Assembly (NCBI GenBank): GCA_003649845.1
Contig: QMTB01000033.1
Span: 1 to 10,411 of the forward strand
Length of the DNA: 10,411 bases
DNA from: Thermoplasmata archaeon
Lineage (GTDB): Archaea > Thermoplasmatota > E2 > DHVEG-1
Reading direction: 5' to 3'
Both the position numbers and the translations under genes were made by a program. The notes under the pieces are model-generated. The model was not told the DNA's origin. It saw nothing but the letters and a program-made list of their open reading frames with translations, and did not search any database. Every line of letters begins with the position of its first letter. The first letter of the stretch is position 1. This document shows, piece after piece, positions 4,271 to 10,411 of this stretch.

Positions 4271-5433
4271 ATCGCCTCCAATATATGGATAACGCAGGTT
4301 GCACCTGAACCTCCAACATTATGAGCTAAACCTATACGAGCATCTTCAACCTGCCTCTTATCTGCCTCTCCACGTAGCTGCTCCACGATTTCTATAATCT
4401 GAGCTACACCAGTTGCCCCTACAGGATGACCTTTTGCTTTTAATCCACCACTGGTATTAACAGGTATCTCTCCATCTAATGTAGTGATATTTTCCTCTAC
4501 AGCTTTTCCACCTTTACCTTTTTCAACAAAACCAAGATCTTCAATAGCACATATCTCTGCTATAGTAAAACAATCATGAACCTCCGCTACATCTATATCT
4601 TTAGGCGTAACATTAGCCTGTTTATAAGCCATTTTAGCAGCATGAACAGTAGCATCTAAAGTAGTTATATCCCTTCTACCATGAAGTGGTAGAGTATCAG
4701 ATGCTTGACCAGATGCAATTATCTTAACAGGTTTATCTGTAAACTCCTTAGCTTTATCCATCGCACATAACACTATTGCTGCTGCTCCATCAGACACTGG
4801 AGAACAATCTAACAATCCTAATGGATGGGCAACAGGAACGGCAGCCATAACCTGTTCAACGGTTACCTCAAATTTATATTGTGCATAAGGATTTTTAGCC
4901 CCATTTGCATGGTTTTTAACTGCAACCTGAGCTAGTTGTTCCTTAGTAGTACCATAATCATGCATATGTCTAGTAGCAATCATAGCATATAACCCTGGGA
5001 ATGTTGCACCAAAGAAAGCCTCCCATTCTTGATCTGCTGCTGTTGCAAGTGTTTCAGTAGCTGATGCACCAGCTACATCATTCATCTTCTCTATGCCACC
5101 AACTACTACTATATCATTTACACCTGATGCAATAGATAGATATCCTTGTCTAACAGCTAAACCACCTGATGCACATGCTCCTTCTATTCTTGTAGCTGGT
5201 ATATGAAGATGAGAGAAACCAGCAGCATCTGCAACAAGAGCTCCTACATGTTCCTGACCGATGAATCTACCTGAACTCATAGAACCAATATATAATGCAT
5301 CAATATCTTTACCTTCTATACCAGCATCAAAAATCGCCTTTGAACCTGCTTCAGCAATAAGTTGACGAAAGGATTTATCCCATAATTCGCCAAATTTAGT
5401 TATACCTATTCCTATAACGGCAACTTCTCTCAT
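4267..5433 (-). CDS. Acetoacetyl-CoA thiolase (acetyl-CoA C-acetyltransferase), SCP2-like archaeal type
   Basis: It condenses two acetyl-CoA to acetoacetyl-CoA, the first step of the mevalonate route in the cytoplasm. The 388 residues are full length for the SCP2-thiolase-like family. The nucleophile is C87 in EGACASGG. H286 lies in HDCFT and H336 in GHPVGATG, the two catalytic histidine motifs. NVGGSGATC (372-380) closes the active site; the classical second-cysteine CxG motif of bacterial biosynthetic thiolases is replaced, as expected for this subgroup. The start is ATG at 5433, with GAGTGAT overlapping the stop of the HMG-CoA synthase gene 6 nt away. Its neighbours are the enzyme that uses its product and the DUF35 bridging protein. 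Lipid-thiolase paralogues exist in archaea, but this context makes the mevalonate role very likely. Confidence 0.96.
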   Translation of the reverse strand: MREVAVIGIGITKFGELWDKSFRQLIAEAGSKAIFDAGIEGKDIDALYIGSMSSGRFIGQEHVGALVADAAGFSHLHIPATRIEGACASGGLAVRQGYLSIASGVNDIVVVGGIEKMNDVAGASATETLATAADQEWEAFFGATFPGLYAMIATRHMHDYGTTKEQLAQVAVKNHANGAKNPYAQYKFEVTVEQVMAAVPVAHPLGLLDCSPVSDGAAAIVLCAMDKAKEFTDKPVKIIASGQASDTLPLHGRRDITTLDATVHAAKMAYKQANVTPKDIDVAEVHDCFTIAEICAIEDLGFVEKGKGGKAVEENITTLDGEIPVNTSGGLKAKGHPVGATGVAQIIEIVEQLRGEADKRQVEDARIGLAHNVGGSGATCVIHILEAI

Positions 5434-5439
5434 CCTATA

Positions 5440-6489
5440 TCACTCCCAATATAATAAATCGGTATATTTAGCATAGATACCGTAGCTTATATACTCTTTA
5501 TCATCTATCATCTCTTTCATACTAGGTGCATTTTCCCTATTGAGTTTCATAATATTATCTGTAACAGTTATATCAAAACCATCGCTTCCTGCACCTGAAC
5601 CATAGCTAACTAGAAATATACGATCACCTGGTTTAGCAACATCTAATACAGATGCTAATCCTACTAGAGAGGAACCAGAGTATGTATTGCCAATAAATGG
5701 TACTAATAAACCTTGTTTGATCTGTTCACTTGTAAAACCTAAGATCTTAGCAACCTTCTTTGGGAATTTTCCATTTGGCTGATGGAAGATAGCATAATCA
5801 TAATCCTCCGGTTTAGTGCCAGCTTTCTCTAATAAACCTTTTGCGCAAGATGTGATATGTTTGAAATAAGCAGGGGTTCCAGTGAATCTTCCACCATGTG
5901 ATGGATATTTCCGCTCTGCCCTACGCCAGAAATCAGGTGTATCAGTAGCATATGAATATGTATAATTTATAGAGGCAATTACATCCTCTTTACCAATTAT
6001 AAAAGCTGCTCCACCAGCAGCTGCAGTATACTCTAATGCATCACCTGGAGCTGCTTGTGCAGTATCAGCTCCAATAGCAAGACCATATCTTATATATCCT
6101 GCTTTAACTAGAGCTACACAGTTTTGGATAGCAGCAGTACCTGCCTTACATGCAAACTCGTAATCAGCAATCATTAGATCAGGAGTTGCACCGATTGCTT
6201 CTCCAACAATAGTACCAGTTGGTTTTACTGCATATGGATGAGATTCACTTCCAATGAAAATTGCTTCTATATCTAAGGGATTGATGTTGGTTCTCCTTAA
6301 AGCAGCTCGAGCTGCTTCTACGCTTATAGTAGCTGTATCTTGATCAATAGATGGAACTGATTTTTCATAGACTCCAAGTCCAGAGCTCATCCTCTCGCCA
6401 TCTTTACCCCATATGGAGGCTATCTCCTTTGCTGTAATTCTCAATCTAGGTATGTAACCACCATAACTAACTATACCTATATCTTCCAT
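5440..6489 (-). CDS. mvaS: Hydroxymethylglutaryl-CoA synthase
   Basis: It joins acetyl-CoA to acetoacetyl-CoA to give HMG-CoA, the precursor of mevalonate and so of archaeal isoprenoid lipids. The 349 residues match the archaeal family. The catalytic triad is visible: E82 (in GSESHPYAVKP), C114 (in FACKAGTAA) and H236 (in FHQPNGKFPKK). Each is offset by three from the known bacterial E79/C111/H233. The GNTYSGSS segment (267-274) and the GSGAGSDGF loop (298-306) are also conserved. It is the first gene of the five-gene operon. ATG at 6489 lies about 10 nt after the predicted transcript start, with only a weak GTGA upstream. The TATA box and palindrome upstream suggest control at this point. 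Confidence 0.97.
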   Translation of the reverse strand: MEDIGIVSYGGYIPRLRITAKEIASIWGKDGERMSSGLGVYEKSVPSIDQDTATISVEAARAALRRTNINPLDIEAIFIGSESHPYAVKPTGTIVGEAIGATPDLMIADYEFACKAGTAAIQNCVALVKAGYIRYGLAIGADTAQAAPGDALEYTAAAGGAAFIIGKEDVIASINYTYSYATDTPDFWRRAERKYPSHGGRFTGTPAYFKHITSCAKGLLEKAGTKPEDYDYAIFHQPNGKFPKKVAKILGFTSEQIKQGLLVPFIGNTYSGSSLVGLASVLDVAKPGDRIFLVSYGSGAGSDGFDITVTDNIMKLNRENAPSMKEMIDDKEYISYGIYAKYTDLLYWE

Positions 6490-6522
6490 GATCAGTCACA
6501 GAAGATTGAAAACAAACAGAAG

Positions 6523-6530
6523 TATTTAAA
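6523..6530 (-). promoter_or_regulatory. TATA box of the HMG-CoA synthase operon
   Basis: TTTAAATA on the minus strand, preceded by a short T run. The expected transcript start is about 6500, giving a leader of about 10 nt before the ATG at 6489. It is the only convincing promoter upstream of the five tightly packed genes. Confidence 0.65.
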
Positions 6531-6540
6531 AATGACGTTA

Positions 6541-6566
6541 AATTTATCGTTGAAAAACGATAAATT
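6541..6566. repeat. Perfect 11-bp inverted repeat upstream of the HMG-CoA synthase promoter
   Basis: AATTTATCGTT (6541-6551) and AACGATAAATT (6556-6566) pair perfectly around GAAA. The centre lies about 27 bp upstream of the TATA box centre, and the right arm overlaps the stop codon (6567-6565) of the coiled-coil gene. Transcribed leftward, it gives a hairpin with a U-rich loop. It may be an operator for the operon's own XRE regulator, a terminator or 3' end of the coiled-coil mRNA, or both. Confidence 0.7.
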
Positions 6567-7443
6567 ATAGGGTTATTTTCTGCCCTTTCTTTAGAGCATG
6601 CAATGCTTCTTCAGCTAATTCTTGAAGTTTCTCTTCATCAAGAACTGCTTTTCTAGCTTTAAGATTTTGTTCTTCAATAACCTTCTTTGCCTCTAACCAT
6701 CTTTTCTTTCTCTCATCACGGAAGGAGATAATCTTAGAACGCATCTCCATAGCTTTCTCATGATTCTTCTGAGCTTCATTTCGAACCTCTAGATACTGCT
6801 GATGCTTCTTATTAGATTCAGCTATAGTTACAGCCAATTCATTTACAAGTTTTATATATTCTTCATGTTTCTTCTGGCTTTCATTATAATACTGTTGAAC
6901 CTTTTGATGTTCTTCATCTGCTTTTTTAAACAATTCTGATATCGCTTTTTCTTTATCAGATAGATCAATCTCTATAGTTTTCTGTTTCTCCAATTGTTTC
7001 AAAGCATCTTTATATTCAGCTTTCTTCTCTCTAATCTTCTCTATAAGTTCATTCTCCTCAGCAGGTGTTAAAACCATGGTCTCCTGTTGATATTCAAGCA
7101 TCTGTACATCTGCTTTTAATTCTTCAACTCTTAAAGGTAGATATTTAAAAACCTCTCCTTTTCTCTTCCTTCTAGCTTCTATCAATTCTTTAGCTTGTTT
7201 CTGAAGGTTATTCCTTAACTCTTTGTGATATCTCATCTTAGCTACTAGTTCATCCCTCTCCTTTTTTACCTTCTCCATGGCTTCTTTAAGTTCCTTATGC
7301 TTCTTATTGATCATATCTCTTTCTTCTCTTAATATACGAGCCAGATTATTGAGTTCATTTCTTCTCTCAATGTATGCCTGATATTTCTTCTCTGCATTTC
7401 TCAGTTCTTCTAATTCCTTTTTATTCTCTGTTTTCGGAGCCAT
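6565..7443 (-). CDS. Archaeal coiled-coil protein, COG1340-like
   Basis: The start is ATG at 7443 (292 residues, beginning MAPKTENKKELEEL). A TTG nine bases upstream opens the same frame but has no support. The protein is almost wholly heptad-repeat helix, rich in E, K, R and Q, with no signal peptide or membrane helix. A break near 97-130 carries LQMLEYQQET-like sequence followed by LTPAEENELIEKIREKK, the hinge typical of the archaeal COG1340 coiled-coil family. A second coil (about 160-255) contains repeated AxExH motifs such as ADEEHQKVQQYYNESQKKHE. Members are often mislabelled as phosphoserine phosphatase; no phosphatase motif is present. The role is unknown, probably a cytoplasmic scaffold. 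The preceding surface-protein gene ends 27 nt upstream. No ribosome binding site is seen, so a leaderless promoter overlapping that gene's end is possible. Confidence 0.9.
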   Translation of the reverse strand: MAPKTENKKELEELRNAEKKYQAYIERRNELNNLARILREERDMINKKHKELKEAMEKVKKERDELVAKMRYHKELRNNLQKQAKELIEARRKRKGEVFKYLPLRVEELKADVQMLEYQQETMVLTPAEENELIEKIREKKAEYKDALKQLEKQKTIEIDLSDKEKAISELFKKADEEHQKVQQYYNESQKKHEEYIKLVNELAVTIAESNKKHQQYLEVRNEAQKNHEKAMEMRSKIISFRDERKKRWLEAKKVIEEQNLKARKAVLDEEKLQELAEEALHALKKGQKITL

Positions 7444-7470
7444 GGTTAACACAACAACTTTATTTTTTTC

Positions 7471-10314
7471 TTAATGTTGCGAAACCTGAATGCTAATATC
7501 GTTTTTACTTTTTTCTGCAATCCAGGGTATAGTAACCCTAGCGTAACTCTTTGGAGGTATAACGATGTCATCTAATTTATGTTTTTCCTCACCATTAATT
7601 TTAAAGGAAATGCTAACTGGGGATGACGGCATATTTCCTTTATTGCTTAACTTAAATGTTGTAGATACTTTTTCTCCTATTATGAACCTCCTAGGCCAAT
7701 GAGAGACATCTTCTACGGATATATCAATATAACCTTTTCTAAGAGTAGTGAGTAGATTAATCTTAGAGGTTTTTCTTATACCTAATGTTTCAACTATAAA
7801 AACGATTTCTGTCCAATCTTCCTGTTCAACCTTATCTGTTGGCTCTACTTTTAGAATAATCTTCTTAGATTGACCTGGAGAAAGCATAGCTTTATTACTA
7901 GTTAAAGTAACCTTCCATTTATCAGGAGAGGAAACATTAACATTGAATTTATAAGAACGAGGTTTCTTAGTAGGATTCCTTATAGTTATAGGATATTCTG
8001 CTTTCTCATCAGGATCTATCTCTCTAATTCTATCAACACATATTATTTCTACATATTTTGTTGTAACTATCAAGGCTATAATTATCAGTATGAAGAATAT
8101 TATTATTAGAATAATAGCTCCAAGTGCATGTGCACCATAAGATCCAAATACCTCATTGAAACCTATATCCGTTGCAATTGATTGGAAGAAATCATACACT
8201 CCTTCTAGTATATTAGCACCTATAATAGTTGTATTTATAGATACTGATGCTGTTACACCGCTTTTCCTTGATAGAACAGTGAAATTAAGTTGATCGATCT
8301 TTACATCAGTATTATCTGGAACAAAGATAGTCACATTAACTGTTTTATTAATATTTGGAGAGAGATTCTGGATGCTATTTGGTTCTATCTCTACTCTCCA
8401 TTCGTGAGAGGATTCGGCTATGATATTATAATTATCCGGCCAGTATCCTGTATTATTGTTTATAACTATGAAACTGTATGTATAGTTTGTTCCATGTATA
8501 ACCTCTCTACCCTCAGGTGGAATGATGATGATACTATATGTGACTGCATCTTCTGAAATCTCTGCATGTACATCAAAAGATGTTATACCTGTTTTTCCTT
8601 CAAATATAATAGTTACATTTAATTTCTCTCCATATGCTTGAAAGCTATTATCTTTAGATACAAGTTTTACTGTAACCTCTTTAGATCCATTTATTGTAAA
8701 TGAAGAAGGATTAATTATTATATTCCAGTTGTTTTTTTCGTTACTTGAAAAAGTCTCATTTTTGATGTATACATCTATTGTATCAGGTAAATCACTATTT
8801 ACATTTATTATGTAGATAACCTTGTCCCCAGGTATTATTTTACCATCTGATGGATTAGAAGATCCATTTACAGTTATATGTTTTGTTTCTTCAAAGGTTA
8901 AAGAGATATACGAAGGGTGGTCTTTGGAATCATAATATAACTCTAATTCTCTGAATACTCCTGTAGAAGCGTTTTTAAGTGTAATTTTAAATTGTAAGGC
9001 TGCATCATGCGTTACTTCTACACCATTCCCTAGTGGAAATATAAATTCATATGGTTGAATACTAGATTTCCATGTTTTACTGAGTTGTTTATCCGCAGAG
9101 GCTATTATTTTGTCATCAGATAGAAGAGTAACCTCTATATTCATATTTGGTTTAAGAGATAAATCCTTATATTTCAGATATAGTAATGCTGAAGCTTCAG
9201 TTAGAATCTTATTTCTAGATAATGCATTATTTTTCCATTCGCCCTTTTCTTTGAGTAGATCTACTGTTTTACTTTGACTGCTAGTAGGCTTAGATTTATC
9301 CATAGAAGAGTTGCCATGTAGATAATAGGTGTATTTATTCTCCTCCACTTTAGTTGAAACTGTAAATGGTACTGTAACAGATGATGGATGAGAAACAGAA
9401 TTATAGACGAAAGATGAAGAGATCATCGCCTTTGTTACATTCTTTAGATCTTCAGAGGTGAAATTAAGTTCTTTGGAAGCAGTTTTGACGATTTCTATTA
9501 GATCGAATATACTCTGTATTTTAGATAGATTTCTATTCTCAGCTACTTTCTTCAGAGATGCTAAGGTTTTATTTACCAATTTCTTAAGAGTAGGATGGTC
9601 TTTTAGCATAGAAGATACAAATGGTTTATCACTTGGAATTAACTCTACTTTGAATAATAGTAGTTCACCAGGTTGAAGTTTATAACTTATATCTTTGATA
9701 TTGAGTCTCTTATTTATAATATTTTGAGATCCAGTTAAATTTAAGGTTACATTTCTAAGTTCCTTTGGTATAGGCATTATTGAATTTGGATTAAAGGTAT
9801 ATATCCCAATAGAGGCTTTATCTGGATGCCTTTTAGAGGCCAAGGAGATATGAAAGTATAGATCAAAGTCAAAAGACCCGTTTATATTCAATGATTTATC
9901 ACCAATATTCTCATATCCCTCTACAATTCTAAGCGGATTTGGAATGAGAATTTCATATGAATCGAGGAACTCTTTGAACTCAGGTGGTAAATCAGTCAGA
10001 TCATTTAAACTAGAAAATGCCCATAAGGCTAGCCAAGCTGTGACTTCCTCTGTATTTACATTTAATCCTTTGAATAATGGAGGTGGATAATATGAATCTT
10101 CAACACTAGTTGGAGGTGTTTCACTCATGAGAAGAATCATGCCAGAGGAATCATAGTTTTCACCGCTCATATTTAAATCTACTTTTCTAAAATATAGTTT
10201 GGTTTCACTAGATGGTTCAGCTTGAACTGGGTTATGAGAGGATAAGGGTATGATTGGAATGAATAATAGGAAAATCATAGAAACAATGAAAAGCTTTCTA
10301 GTCAAGATTATCAT
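7471..10314 (-). CDS. Large signal-peptide-bearing surface protein with Ig-like domains on both sides of one membrane helix
   Basis: This 947-residue protein has a signal peptide at about 1-32 (hydrophobic core LFIVSMIFLLFIPIIPL, then PVQAEP). An unrecognised region (33-470) follows, with a helical part at about 235-300. Two Ig-like domains follow (about 475-585, with SSNPSDGKIIPGDKVIYII, and 590-698), of the NEW3/CARDB kind. One membrane helix lies at about 731-751, with K753 and R762/R764 on its C-terminal side. A further NEW3-like domain (755-857, with LSPGQSKKIILKVEP) and a CARDB-like domain (862-947, with LSNKGNMPSSPVSISF) come after it. N-glycosylation sequons number 21 before the helix and one after. 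The start is ATG at 10314 with GAGGTT eight bases upstream. The function is unknown; it is probably a cell-envelope protein linked to the cytoplasm. Confidence 0.88.
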   Translation of the reverse strand: MIILTRKLFIVSMIFLLFIPIIPLSSHNPVQAEPSSETKLYFRKVDLNMSGENYDSSGMILLMSETPPTSVEDSYYPPPLFKGLNVNTEEVTAWLALWAFSSLNDLTDLPPEFKEFLDSYEILIPNPLRIVEGYENIGDKSLNINGSFDFDLYFHISLASKRHPDKASIGIYTFNPNSIMPIPKELRNVTLNLTGSQNIINKRLNIKDISYKLQPGELLLFKVELIPSDKPFVSSMLKDHPTLKKLVNKTLASLKKVAENRNLSKIQSIFDLIEIVKTASKELNFTSEDLKNVTKAMISSSFVYNSVSHPSSVTVPFTVSTKVEENKYTYYLHGNSSMDKSKPTSSQSKTVDLLKEKGEWKNNALSRNKILTEASALLYLKYKDLSLKPNMNIEVTLLSDDKIIASADKQLSKTWKSSIQPYEFIFPLGNGVEVTHDAALQFKITLKNASTGVFRELELYYDSKDHPSYISLTFEETKHITVNGSSNPSDGKIIPGDKVIYIINVNSDLPDTIDVYIKNETFSSNEKNNWNIIINPSSFTINGSKEVTVKLVSKDNSFQAYGEKLNVTIIFEGKTGITSFDVHAEISEDAVTYSIIIIPPEGREVIHGTNYTYSFIVINNNTGYWPDNYNIIAESSHEWRVEIEPNSIQNLSPNINKTVNVTIFVPDNTDVKIDQLNFTVLSRKSGVTASVSINTTIIGANILEGVYDFFQSIATDIGFNEVFGSYGAHALGAIILIIIFFILIIIALIVTTKYVEIICVDRIREIDPDEKAEYPITIRNPTKKPRSYKFNVNVSSPDKWKVTLTSNKAMLSPGQSKKIILKVEPTDKVEQEDWTEIVFIVETLGIRKTSKINLLTTLRKGYIDISVEDVSHWPRRFIIGEKVSTTFKLSNKGNMPSSPVSISFKINGEEKHKLDDIVIPPKSYARVTIPWIAEKSKNDISIQVSQH

Positions 10315-10352
10315 CTCATTCCAACCTCATTACATAATTTTTACAAGTATTT

Positions 10353-10361
10353 CTATATAAA
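10353..10361 (-). promoter_or_regulatory. TATA box for the large surface-protein gene
   Basis: TTTATATAG on the minus strand, preceded by a short A/T run. The predicted start near 10331 gives a leader of about 17 nt that contains GAGGTT (10328-10323), the ribosome binding site for ATG at 10314. Confidence 0.6.
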
Positions 10362-10411
10362 TTTTTGCTGACATCTATATCCATTTTACATCAAATCAAA
10401 CTTCTTACTAC

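Noticed and set aside
6565..7443. Phosphoserine phosphatase or SMC-like ATPase reading of the coiled-coil gene
   Set aside because: No DxDxT phosphatase motif, Walker A or Walker B motif is present. The protein is coiled coil throughout.
8290..8556. Plus-strand open frame of 88 codons
   Set aside because: It is antisense within the large surface-protein gene, and its tryptophan/cysteine-rich product looks like a reverse-frame artefact.
9458..9676. Plus-strand open frame of 72 codons
   Set aside because: It is antisense within the large surface-protein gene, with no initiation signals.
1..10411. CRISPR array, insertion sequence, toxin-antitoxin pair or phage genes
   Set aside because: No spaced direct repeats, transposase motifs, terminal inverted repeats or integrase motifs were seen on either strand.

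Overview
The window looks like part of an AT-rich, probably thermophilic archaeal chromosome. The evidence is a tRNA-His with an encoded G-1:C73 pair and a GC-rich body in AT-rich DNA, Shine-Dalgarno cores of the GGTGA type, TATA boxes 26-27 bp ahead of apparently leaderless starts, an archaeal-type acetoacetyl-CoA thiolase / HMG-CoA synthase / DUF35 operon, and a COG1340-like archaeal coiled-coil protein. I cannot fix the phylum from this sequence. No mobile element, CRISPR array or phage gene was seen.

Layout. Positions 1-144 hold tRNA-His(GTG) on the plus strand. It converges on a 34-codon gene (233-337, minus) with a clear ribosome binding site. Positions 423-2949 hold five short genes for membrane-anchored proteins: two minus-strand pairs (1494-423 and 2949-1987) and one plus-strand gene between them (1569-1982). 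Four of the five share an N-terminal signature, [D/N]N followed within one or two residues by A or G, then a small hydrophobic stretch, often G-L/Y-P, and one membrane helix. I read them as pilin-like or pseudopilin-like surface proteins. Two of these are paralogues with an Ig / carboxypeptidase-regulatory-like beta domain. The fifth is a coiled coil with two membrane helices at its C-terminus.

Positions 3020-6489 (minus strand) are a compact five-gene mevalonate-entry operon, in transcription order HMG-CoA synthase, acetoacetyl-CoA thiolase, DUF35 zinc/OB-fold protein, XRE-type regulator and a 43-residue zinc-cluster protein. Gaps run from a 4-nt overlap to 6 nt. The first three gene products belong to families known to form a substrate-channelling complex that makes HMG-CoA for isoprenoid lipids. 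The regulator and the tiny zinc protein are candidates for feedback control. An 11-bp perfect palindrome lies just upstream of the operon's TATA box.

Positions 6565-10314 (minus strand) encode a 947-residue signal-peptide-bearing, sequon-rich membrane protein with Ig-like domains on both sides of one transmembrane helix, followed 27 nt later by the COG1340-like coiled-coil protein.

The mevalonate operon and the COG1340-like gene are recognisable. The pilin-like cluster, the 34-residue gene, the 43-residue zinc protein and the two-sided surface protein are where undescribed biology is most likely.
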